Source: Galaxea fascicularis
Taxonomy: Eukaryota > Cnidaria > Anthozoa > Scleractinia > Euphylliidae
Direction: 5' to 3'
Assembly: GCA_948470475.1 (NCBI GenBank)
Contig: OX419346.1
Span: 21,178,917 to 21,242,916, forward strand
DNA: 64,000 bases
The notes under the pieces are model-generated. The model made no database searches. It was not told the origin of the DNA and saw only the letters and a program-made list of their open reading frames with translations. The translations under genes and the position numbers were made by a program. Below, in pieces: positions 12,001-21,800 of the stretch (position 1 is its first letter; each line of letters opens with the position of its first letter).

Positions 12001-14012
12001 AAAGAGGTAGTCTCCTGTGCTAAGTAGCTTTTCTTGGTAGTATGCTGCTGGAAGACGACCTTCATACGTGTTCCACATTGAAAACAAAGTGTTGGACCTT
12101 CAAACACAAGAAATATAATATGTCATAAAAATTAATCACAAAAAAACGTTCAGCACTTGAAATCTAAATGACTATGTTTATTTTATTACATTCAAAAAGA
12201 CCACAAAATTGGGATGGCACAGCTGTGAATGCCAAATGTGATATTGCAGATGTACTTAATGGAAGATGTATCATTCAGTAATTAAGTGACAGTAGTCTAC
12301 TGTACTTGGAAAACAAATTCAGAGTTCTTTCAACAGAAGTTGAAGTGGTAATTCTCACCGTGAGAGGTGAGTGATAACATTACAGACATTAATGCAAGGA
12401 ATTAAGCCAAAGGCTGGGCTTAGGGATTTCCCTGGATCTCAGATCCCAGGCTACATGTACATTGGTAGAAAACAACAGTATATTGGCATTTATCCCAAAT
12501 AGGTGAAATCCCTGGATACTTTTGGTATAGGCCTATTTTGAAAACCCAGGATGATTGTTATTACCGTTGAAGCAGGTTGCAGCTTGGTTTACAAAGTTGA
12601 GTTCTATGATGTGTACAGTCCGTATATATGTATTAATTAGTGACTAAATGCATGTATAAGACTACAGTGTATGACTAATGAATGCAGTTAGAACACAGAA
12701 TGATAGAGCTTATTACAAATCTTCACTGTACAATAATAATAATTATCATTATTTTCCCTCATTTTGGTATTTTATTACTTACCCTCTAGCAAGCGGTTCT
12801 TCCTCATTCTTCTTGTTTTTTAGTCCAGTTTCTGATTTTTTCTTTATGTACTTAATGAACCTTGACAGTTCTTGCTCAAAGGCCACTAAAACTGGACTCA
12901 GTTGCTTGTGTTCTAAATGAGGCATGGACATGAGAAACAGAATGAGATGTGATGTAAGTTTGCAATAACTATTAAAATCAATTTTAACAGAAAATAATAA
13001 TAATATGGGTAGAGCATTCAATTACAGTTTTAGTTTACCTGTAATCTTAAGCTAATAATTTCTTATTTACGTAAACAGAGAGATTCCAAATCTAGAGATT
13101 TTTTCTTCTGCATCAATGCCCCCAAACCTAACCAGCCTAATCTGACTGACCCCCCCCCCTGAAAATTCGTTAATCCAAAATTCCATCTGTCAGGGACTTA
13201 AATTGGTTGTATGCCCATCCACTCAGTGTGTCACTTATGTAGTCAGTGTATTTCATCGATTGCAAAGTAACAAATTACAGCAATTACATGCATGACACAT
13301 GAAATTGAAGCCAAGAACTGTAATATATATTTGGATTTTTGGAAAATATTTATCTTAAAACTTTTATGAGGAACTGATCCAATTAATTTTACTTTTATCC
13401 GGCTGGGAGATTTGATCATTGGTACAGAAGACCGGGAGATTCGCTCTCTATCCGGGTGACTCCCGGATAACCCGGGAGAGTTGCATTTGCTAAGCTCGTT
13501 TAACATGTAAGTTAATCTGTATTGTACTTAATTTTATCCGTTGCTTGTAATTGTTATGTACAGTGTACATGTCTTATGTTTATTTCTAAATATATGTCAC
13601 TTCCGTACTTAAAGCTTTTGCAGATCTTGCTGTTAATGAACTTTCAGGGACTCAGGGAAGAAAAATATAGTGGTGAAAGTTGTATACCTTTTGAGCTTAG
13701 TAACTGTTTACATCGGCAGCTCAATTTAAAAATCGGTGCTTAAAATAACCATATACAGTTATATTTGTAGAAAGCATCTACAGTATACGTCGGACAAAAC
13801 CAGATCCTGAATTAGTCTCTGACGGAGAAGAGTTCTAAAGAAAAAAAAACGTTAAAGTAAATAAGCTCAAAGCTAAATATGATCTCACCTCCACCAGCAA
13901 GCTTCACTACTGAAGTTCCGGACCCAGAGGATTGTAAAACATTTCTCCCATCTCCACCAGCAATTGACTTTTCAAAGTCTTCTTCAGCCTGCTTTGACGC
14001 CGATTGTTTCAT
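1..14012 (-). CDS. CFAP54: CFAP54 homologue, 5' part of gene, continues beyond left edge
   Basis: Cilia and flagella associated protein 54, an axonemal protein linked to the central apparatus of motile cilia. Coding exons (high to low): 14012-13889, 12912-12783, 12097-11992, 11812-11654, 11171-11103, 10524-10422, 9849-9791, 8468-8109, 7568-7265, 6778-6527, 5889-5813, 5166-5023, 4725-about 4486, 3822-3583, 3309-3121, 1902-1729, 1416-1234, 915-823, 121-<1. Each has GT/AG borders and the phases join, giving about 1040 residues of a protein that is about 3100 long in human. Family landmarks remembered from the human protein are clear: ELCWLVFNG, IYAVCRHLM, SSVPLLTVRYLTWRTTLYTA, EAFAKRGL, WPRTPTERLL and, at the window edge, a fibronectin-III-like stretch (IPATADILFYVRGLKADEKY). 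The start ATG at 14012 has an in-frame stop upstream. Weak points: the donor of exon 13 (4485 or nearer 4425) and the exact donor of exon 4. The first exon is lineage-specific in sequence. Confidence 0.9.
1431..1705. repeat. degenerate short tandem repeat in CFAP54 intron
   Basis: Irregular reiterations of a GTGACAxAAA-like word (GCGTGACACAAA, GCGTGACAAAAACAAAGC, GTGACACAAAC, TATGCAAAAGCAAAG and variants) fill the intron between the exons at 1416-1234 and 1902-1729. The units are too diverged for an exact period by eye. Confidence 0.35.
2147..2435 (+). mobile_element. tRNA-derived SINE
   Basis: A tRNA-like head with a box A (GGCCCAGTTGGCAGAGCACC) and a box B-like stretch (GGTCAAACCCC) is followed by a body reading CTACCAACACTCAGGGTCTT, then GGTCCCGTCTCACA and TTCCCGGTGTTGTGG. 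From memory this layout matches a SINE family that is abundant in coral genomes. It lies in the CFAP54 intron between the exons at 3121 and 1902. The 3' boundary is approximate. Confidence 0.6.
2884..3096. mobile_element. foldback MITE with AGGGCGC termini
   Basis: The left end AGGGCGCTTACCATTAGTCA and the right end, read on the other strand as AGGGCGCTTTCCATTTGTCA, form long imperfect terminal inverted repeats that continue into AGAACTGACCGGCCAGACC. No coding capacity. It sits in a CFAP54 intron, with its end only about 24 bases from the donor of the exon ending at 3121. Confidence 0.75.
5943..6226. mobile_element. MITE, GAAAACCGCT-ended family, copy 1
   Basis: AT-rich ends (TAGTTTTCAAATGAATGCC; CGCAATTGAAAACCGCTCT) bracket short motifs repeated in both orientations: AACCAATCA, GCGCGGGAAAATG, AGTGGCGCGAG, GTAATTAC. 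No ORF of its own. It lies in a CFAP54 intron (5890-6526). A second copy, split by another element, is at 59680-60063. I recognise the family from coral genomes by memory only. Confidence 0.6.
8911..9200. mobile_element. palindromic interspersed repeat, copy 1
   Basis: The inner part (about 8911-9070) is a long palindrome: CTTACTAACCGAGG ... GTCCGTACTGTAAGTTACGG ... TTTATGGCC ... mirrored by CCGTAACTTACAGTACGGAC ... GAGGTTAGTAAG. It is followed by GCGGGCCGTACAGTAAGGTA and ends in TACTAACTGAGAGATATAAT. The same sequence recurs in opposite orientation at 22796-23030 and as a fragment at 36642-36740, so it is a transposable element family. Located in a CFAP54 intron. Confidence 0.7.
9338..9515. 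mobile_element. foldback MITE, AATAGGCCAT ends, type 1
   Basis: Near-perfect arms of about 69 bases (left from AATAGGCCATTTC; right ending GAAATGGCCTATT) enclose a loop of about 40 bases. The arms include CTCTTCAAAGCGAGTCTAAG and its complement. It would fold into a single hairpin. It lies in a CFAP54 intron. The terminal bases are shared with the elements at 28844 and 59792, although the inner arms differ. Confidence 0.8.
10201..10383. mobile_element. small TIR element with CAGGGCTCAA ends
   Basis: The left end CAGGGCTCAAAATAATG pairs with the right end CATCATCTTGAGCCCTG, and the inner GGCCGGTCATG pairs with a GACCGGCC-containing stretch near 10360. No ORF. It occupies a third of the CFAP54 intron 9850-10421. 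Confidence 0.65.
10672..10766. repeat. interrupted GAT/AAT trinucleotide tract
   Basis: Imperfect (GAT)n/(AAT)n run in a CFAP54 intron, interrupted by GTT, GAC and CAT units. Confidence 0.7.
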
Positions 14013-14216
14013 TTTACTGGAAAATAAATCGTATCAAGCGCCACTTTATCGCAGATTCTCACTCTCCGGTGAACACTTTCAGCTGAGTTTATGTTGACAA
14101 GACGCCATCTTGAAAATTAACAAAGCGCGCGTCTCCAAGGACTGAGTGACCGCTCCTATATTTTATTCAATTTTTTTTTACAGGTTTTTGTTTTGGCGGG
14201 GGAGGGGTAAGTCTTG

Positions 14217-14261
14217 AAAAAAATTCAAGACTTCAACGGTGTTGAAGTCCTGAATTTTTTT
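14217..14261. repeat. hairpin just upstream of CFAP54
   Basis: Arms AAAAATTCAAGACTTCAAC and GTTGAAGTCCTGAATTTTT pair with one mismatch around the loop GGT. It lies about 205 bases upstream of the CFAP54 start codon, within or beside the presumed promoter/5' UTR. No function is assigned. Confidence 0.6.
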
Positions 14262-14538
14262 TTTCAGGCTTCTTTACGCAGTTGCATATAATTGCGTTCA
14301 CAACTGCGAGGAACAGACTCTTCCATTTGATTTCATTTCCGCAGTTCATATGATTATTTCATATACACCACTCGCAGTATATTTTTCACTACCTCGGTGG
14401 CCGCCTTCCGCCAGGGCAGCAATTTACTATAAGAGTTTCAATTTTTTTTTAAGTCTATACCATCCTCCGCATTATTCATATTTTCATATGATTGAAAACA
14501 GCTGCTGTGCTTCCTCACCGGATGTATTCGTTTCAGTA

Positions 14539-15012
14539 TTACAGTGTTTCGGTTAATCCGACAAAAACAAAAAAATGTTCAAAATTGAATTTTGGCATGG
14601 TGATCAGCGAGGTGACACCTTGCTTAATGGTTTTAAAACTCGGATCTGTGGTAGATAACGAAGCAGAAGCGATGGTGTGGAGATGAAAATCGTTTTCCCA
14701 AGTGCTGGTGATGACGTCAAAAGTGTTTTGTAGGACACAATCCTGATCGGCACCGCAAGAAACTCGATAAGTTGAAGTCACACACATATGATCAATCGAT
14801 AAGCCGCTGCTGCTAGCCTTGGGCTCATTGAAGCGTGATTCTCTATTATCTGAGCCTCTAGAAGCCTCGCTTCGCCCAAAGAACATTTCCATGCGGCAAC
14901 CTCTTTCATGAACACTCGTGGATTTGGACAGTTTATTCTCACAGACACACGGTAGGTACTGTAGACGTGACTGTTTGCTCAAGCCAAACATTTTGCTTAA
15001 GGCTTTATCCAT
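14539..15012 (-). CDS. unassigned ORF of 157 codons upstream of CFAP54
   Basis: From an ATG at 15012 (MDKALSKMFGLSKQ...) this frame stays open for 157 codons to a stop at 14539. An in-frame TAG lies upstream near 15065. Composition looks protein-like: charged N-terminus, Ser-rich middle, seven cysteines before residue 100, no repeats and no low-complexity runs. No signal peptide, membrane segment or domain that I can name. It is transcribed in the same direction as CFAP54 and lies 527 bases upstream of its ATG, so it could be a separate small gene, an unrecognised upstream exon, or a chance ORF. A long ORF in a region where other frames are short is the only support. Confidence 0.3.
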   Translation of the reverse strand: MDKALSKMFGLSKQSRLQYLPCVCENKLSKSTSVHERGCRMEMFFGRSEASRGSDNRESRFNEPKASSSGLSIDHMCVTSTYRVSCGADQDCVLQNTFDVITSTWENDFHLHTIASASLSTTDPSFKTIKQGVTSLITMPKFNFEHFFVFVGLTETL

Positions 15013-18000
15013 TCGTCTGTCTTGAAAAGGCAATGTTAACCGCTGAAAGAAATCGCCGCTGCAACTGAACTATTCACGTCCGTTCGAATATAGTTACTCA
15101 GTAGAGAAAACGATTTCAATGAATAAATTGCTGAAACCTACAATGCTTGTTTCCAATGCGATCAGCAATGTCATAGATAGATTTTCATTTTTTGGCGCCA
15201 TTTGCATGTAAAAGATACTTCATGGTGGTAAAAGTGACTTTCCATTAGTATTTTGCTATCACGTTTTAGCTGTTGTAAAAGTAAATCGTTGAAAACCAAA
15301 ACCCAAACTGAGAGATCGAAGCCCAGTTACTCGATAAGCTCACAGTTGCGTGATAAAGTACATGGCAACACTTGCAGCTTGAAATGTTGTTTCGGTAAAG
15401 GCGGTCCTTAGAAAAGACAAAATTACTACGTGAGTAGTTCCTGCTGGTAAATGAAATTCATAAACATTGGGGATTCCAAAAAGTCACATTTTTTGATAAC
15501 AAGGGTTTGAGGTCACAACTATAGCTATTTATCAGACATTAGACAAGTAGTTTCTGCGTTGTTTTTTTAAGAAGCTTTGTTTCCCGGCTGCAAAGAAGGC
15601 TTCAGCTTTTCTTCAGTTTATGGATGTAGATCAAATTCAGTGACTTGAAAAGAAATCGATGCCGTTTATACCGTTACCAAGTGAAACCTATATGTTCGCG
15701 ATACAAAACACTTTTATACCCTCACACGGTAAATAATTACATGTACAGTATGATAATTCAATGTGCAAAGGGAGGCTATTAGCATAATAATTTCGCGTTA
15801 AATTTGTTTAAAAACAATAATCTTAACCGAACGCCAGGAACGTGCGCTGTTAAAGGTTTTGTGTGGAAGGTGGTGAAAATATGGTTATTGTAAACACAGA
15901 CGCAAAGCAACAAATCTTCCAGAAGCCGGCTCGACAGAAGTGTGTTATGGTCCAAGTCGTAATTTGATAGTTACATTGCAGTCTGAAAAACGCGCGTTTT
16001 GTGTTTATGGGTTTGACCCTTCACATTCGTCTGTAGTTAAGCTTTACCAAGCAGAAAAGGTGAGGGTTTTTGTGATGTTTTACTCCAGAAAGTTATCAAA
16101 AACTGTTACATTCCGTGTCCAAATAAGGAATTTTTTGAAAACAGCGATTGCAGTCTGCATCAGTAGAATTATGCTTGTGTGACAACATAGGTGCTGAATT
16201 TCATCCACAGATTCAAATGTTGGAACAGCGTTGTATAAAAATTAGATTTGTTTCTTGGAGTTAGAAGCATGATCATACGCTTGCATGTTTACACTTAACG
16301 AGCTACTGGCACAGCTCTTAATTAACGTTTTTCCGCAAGGCTTGATCCGCTGGCTTCCGCCTTTAACGGTGCCTAAAAATTTACATTCTCGTCGTAATAA
16401 TGCTGTTGTCTGAATTGCGACAACATTTCTTTAGTCGTTGCCAAACCCAATCTAAAAATTGGCCCAAAGTTCTCTGAATTCCACGTTAAGCTCTTGTCTT
16501 TCAAAAAAGTCGGCAGCCGGCTCTGGCGACAACAGAAATTGACGGCAGGGGGCTGACTCAAAAAATGGTTAAAGGAACAGCAGAACAGTTCATAAATTTG
16601 GATCTTTTTTCCGCGAAGTCCGTATGTATTTTTTCTAAATGTTTTTTTCCACAAAAAGTTGGGGGGGGTGGGGAAACCGCCCCCCCCGGGACCCTCCCTC
16701 TGTGCGTTCCCTGAAATACAAATCAACAGTCCCTATTCAAGCGAACTCCCTGAGCTGAAACACATATGTTTATGTGGAATTATTAATGTTACTATTGAGA
16801 CCATCGCTCTTAGTTGTCAACCTAACGCATTTCAATCGCTTCAGTACACACCTTTGAAAGAAATACAAAATTGAGATTCTTGTCTTATTCTAAAGTGCTT
16901 TGAGATCAATTTGGTTAAAAGTATCAGATGAGATCAAGTTAACTAAGCCAATAAAGTAGATGTGGACGGAACTCACGACGATAACATCATGCAAGCTGTA
17001 AACCGGTGTTTTTGGCTATGTTCGTTTGCATCAATTACTCTTTGCAAACATTGTGCTGGCCATTATCAATTCCCGTCCCCTGAAGGAAACAAAATAAATT
17101 AACTGTTTGATTAAAAATTGGGCTAACAGAAAATTCCTACTCAATTATTCATTGAGAATAGATTTAACAACAAATTGAATAAATTTTGGAGACGCAATCT
17201 TAATTAAATTTTGGGAAAAGGCAGTTTTTCACATTTCTACGACGGAGCAAAAACCCTTCGCCCGTGGCTCTACTCTTAAAGTTTTTCAAATGTCATTACA
17301 CAATTGAAACCTGCAAAACACTGCCCCTCCGTATGCTGTTTCTATTTTATAGTTTCAACAAAGAAACTTGGCCTTTCTCCAAAATTACGTAAGAAACTTT
17401 GATGTCTAAATTAATCTTAAATCAAACTCGACGAAAACGCTGTGTCATCAAGGGGCGAAAATAACTGATTTTGATACAATTCGTTGAATTGAACAAATAT
17501 TTGAAAGGAAGTAAACCCTTGAATATACTATCAAGGAAAAGCATTTTTAGTGAAAAGTCGTCAATGTTGTTTGGCCACACACAGTTTCCATTCTGATGTC
17601 TCTTTGATGTGCGGGATCGATGATGCACTGCCTTACAATTTAGATGAAGTTGTCGTTTGAGTATAGAACTGATGAGTAACAATTGGCTGGGATGGGGTAA
17701 ATTCAGCTAGCATGCGCTAGTGGCTTTAATTTGGGGTAATAGTTTATATATTGCTTCACAAGAGTCGTTCAACCTTATGCCTTGAGTTTACGAGGAAATC
17801 CTGTTAAAAGGGCGACCTTTCAACTGAAAGCTACTAAACAGAGTAAGATGATTATATTGAACCATGAAGGAACTATTGAAATTCTTAATAAGCTGCAAAA
17901 ATTACGGTATGAGGTCGCATTGTTTGTCATTTGATAGTCTCTATTTTGCTAATTTTCTCATATTTTTAAAAAAACATTGTGACTTTGAGTGCTAACTAGG

Positions 18001-18828
18001 AGAAAAGTTTTCAAACAAAATTAGATTTCTGTTATTGCATCGATGAAAGACGCAAAACAATGCAGAAACGACAAAATATATCGAAGTGGGTTAGTCAGAT
18101 CGAGACAGGTGGAGACAGATTGAAAAACTCTCATCTCTAAGCAACAAACCAAGCCACACTGATTTCACATTTCCAGTTTCTAAGTCCAGCTGGAAAATAT
18201 TTCTTTCCGGCCAGCCGCCTACAGTAAACAACAGGCTCCCGCGGCATCTCAGCTATTTTAAAAGGTCCGGCGTTCCCTGAAGAGCCCGACTTCCCATTTA
18301 AACTATTGAGGTTATCAGAAGTGTAGGATGTTTCAAGAACTTGTTGAAAGCAGCCAAGTATATCAGGCTGTTCTGGTTTTCTTGCCCACCCATCAATAAA
18401 CGCTTTCACATTTCATGGTGGTTTGACGAGATGAAGAGCTCAATGCGATAATTCGACTGCTGTCAGTTAAACTTGAATGCTATAATAAAATCCTCTAGGA
18501 TCTCTCATTTCTTCAGAGGTAAAGTATATTTAAGTCTCTTGCCTTTATCTTGTTTATGTCGCATCGAATCAATGCCATAAGAATTTTATCGACGTCGTGT
18601 GTTAAGTTGAGAATTTGTTAGCTGTAATGTTTGCGATATTAATCTTACTTTCGTATACAGGCAGGTATCTGGTATACTGAGGCCGAAGTTACTCAGTTAT
18701 TTTGATTCTGTGGATGCAATTCCTAACAGTGGACAATTCAATGAGTCCGCATACATTCATATGGAGTTATTTGTTTGAGGTTGTTCCTTGGTTTAATGGT
18801 AACCTTTTTTTGTTTCTCTACCTTACAG
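15013..18828. other. non-coding stretch upstream of DUF885 gene A
   Basis: No exon with convincing splice borders or recognisable protein was found. It holds short open frames (for example minus 18137-18409, starting at a GTG; plus 15940-16182) and runs of G or C near 16670. The 5' UTR exon of gene A is expected here, because the ATG at 18829 directly follows an acceptor-like TTCTCTACCTTACAG. Confidence 0.5.
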
Positions 18829-21800
18829 ATGAGTTCACAACGCAACAAATCAACGTCTTCATCCGAGAATGGAGGACCAGGTTCCCCCTTGAATCAATCT
18901 ACTGTGGCATTTTTGCCAGAAAAATCGAGTAAGAAGAAATCTGGATCTAGATATCGAACCGTTAAAATAGTGTTGGCTGCGATGCCAATTCTTCTTCTTT
19001 TAGCCCTTGTTATTGTTCTTCTAATCATCTTAACCAGAGGCAAAACTAACGCCCCGAAGAAAAATGGCCTTCCACCTGCAGTTTGCAATTTTTCCGACGA
19101 AGCGAAACGCATAGGTTTGGACTCTTTCTTGAACGAACTTCTCCAAAAGCATCACGAACTACTACCGGAAAGGCTCGGGTCGAAACCGGGGGTCACTAGC
19201 GAAGAGGTTCGTAAAAATTATCGCCCATACGATCCCCGTCCGAGCGCCATCAAGAACTTCACTGACGAAGTCCGAAGATTGCATTACAGGTTCGAAAAGA
19301 TAATCGGAAAGGCGAATGGATCACGATTGAAGTTACGAGAGAATAAGGGGATGTACTTGGCTCAGCAATTATTGAAGCATTCATTTGAATGGGGACCCTA
19401 CGAGCGAGATTATTACGTTGGTGATTGGATGTTTGAACCTAATTTATACTGTTGGCAACCAATTTGTGAAGTACTTTCGAATTTAGAAGGAGTGATATTC
19501 CACTTTCAACCTCAAAATCTCAAAGAAATCGAAGCAATCGAGGAGCTGTTCAAAAAACACAACGAGACATTTTTGCAGTATATTAAGAACCTGGAGCTTG
19601 GTGTGAACACAGGAATGGTACGTTCTGTGGAATCTTGTAAAGCGGGTATTCACGCCATCAAAAGAAAATATTACGAGGTCGCTGTTTATAATGCTTCTGG
19701 TAAGAACTGTTTGAAATCCTATTTATCATTTTATGAACGAAAGAAAGAACATTCTTTTCCAAATAGTGCTGCCAAGACCTGTGATGATGATGCAAACTCG
19801 GTAATTCCTTGGAGTCATGCATTCAGTTCCTTTTCAACAAACTAGCTTCAAATCAGGTACTTGATTGCTGATTCCAATTTCGAATTGCTTCAGCATCGCA
19901 GGGTGAAAATGGTTGATCGATCAATTACTTTAAACCATTCGACAGACAGACGGACAGACCGTCAGACAGACAGAAACTTAATTAAAACATTGCAAATCTA
20001 AATTTCGGTCACTCGATAAGTTTATTGAAAAAGATTGCGTGATGCGAGAAGGCCTTAATGCTGATTTCCGGGTTTTTTTTTTTTCAATTAGGAATTTTAA
20101 AAGAAGTATTGGCAAAAACTGTCCTTGGGAAAGGCTTCACGGCGAAAATTACCCCTGCAATGAATGACACGTGGTACAGGACACGGGGAGAGGGCGTGCA
20201 GACGTCACTCAAGCGATTTTTACTGGTTTACATAGGTGAACCGCTGAACAAACTGATAAGGTATTCATAAAGTTAACTTCCGGCCGCTAAATATGGTATT
20301 GATGAGAATATATGCACTTGTGTGTGAAGCTCATATTGAGAGATTAAATGAAAAAATACTCAAGGCTTGAGACTCGGCGTCATAAGTGGGCTGAGTTTGT
20401 TGGTTCTCTACTCTGCTCCGATAGGATTTTCCCCGAGTACTCCGGTTTTCCCCTCTCTTCAAAATCCAACATTTGATTTGATTTGATTTTGAGTTCATTT
20501 GATTTACAGTCTCCCCAATTAGTAGAGTACCCGTGCTCGGCTAGAAAGATTTGAGACTTAAATAAAGTTATGATTATTATGATAGCATAATCATGATGAT
20601 GATTATGATAATTATGATGATACAGTATTAGTATTAGTAGTCATTATCAGTATCAATGTCATTGTCATTACCATCATCATCATCATCGTCATCGTCATTG
20701 TCATCATTGTTAATTTAATTGGTCCCTTGAAATGGAAGCCATGAAAACCTTTTCAAGATGGTGTGACTGCGCACGGAAACGACACTCATGCATCATTTCA
20801 CAGATATCTTGAAACAGAACATCTCAAGTATTGTTACGAAGAAGTGAATGGCATGGCCAGCTTGCCGCTTTACTCCGTGTACGTGGACGGTGTACGCGAT
20901 AACTCCCGACCAACAACCGGAAGACTTCCGAGCGGTGACGTCATTAACATTACCTACTCGTACACCAAGTTGTTGTCTTATTTCACGAGTGGCGAAATAT
21001 CACCGATGGAGCTGCGAGATCTGGGTTACAAAAAACTGGAAACTTTGCTAAACCAGGTAAGTTTTACGGGCAATATCGGGAGTGTGCTAACCGTATGGGA
21101 GGGCCCAACGGGGAAATATTGTCTGCAAATACTAACCGTGAGCGATAGATGATAAGTGTATTTGTTGAACAGTCGGACATTTTTGCATAAACTGCAAGAG
21201 AGTGTGTCTTTTGTGCATTGGTTTCTAATGCACACGGGTGATTTCTATTTAGAAAAAAAGTCCAACAATTAAATAGCGAGAATTAAATATACAAAGCGTC
21301 CTCTTTCTCCTTCATTTTTTCTCGATTACTTCAGACTTCGATCAAAGGCTGAAGAAAGAAGAGGCTGTTTTGCCTTTGACTCCAGTAATATGTCTTACAG
21401 CATTAATTTTTCCAAGTTTCGTTTGTGAAACTTGTTGAAGGTGCTGTAAAAAACGGCTGTTTCCTTAAGGCTATATCACTGTCTTCCGTTTCAGGCAAAA
21501 GAGCTTGCTAAGCAGTACACTGGTATCAAAGATGTGAACACCGCGGTCCTGAGATTCAGAGAAGTTCTTCAGTCACGTGATATGTTCTTTAACTATGACG
21601 CATTTCCCGCCAATGAATCTGGAGAAGAAGCATTCATTAAGTGTGCTGACGCACAAGGAGCGCGGGCGTTCTGTCCAGTGCGATGGAGGACATTGCAAAA
21701 GTGGATTAACGCCACAAAACACGTTAGTTAACAATTGACAATTGAGATTTCTTTACTGTTTCTCGGTCTTATCCTGCGTTTGTTAGAGATATTAACTAAG

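Noticed and set aside
15886..16060. Candidate first exon (frame ending in LYQAEK before a GTGAGG donor)
   Set aside because: The donor is good, but the frame has no ATG and no recognisable acceptor or following exon.
16373..16726. 117-codon minus-strand ORF
   Set aside because: It contains a G/C-run-driven start and no domain; no partner exon was found.
18137..18409. 90-codon minus-strand frame
   Set aside because: It starts at GTG, with no ATG near the beginning, no splice support and no recognisable domain.
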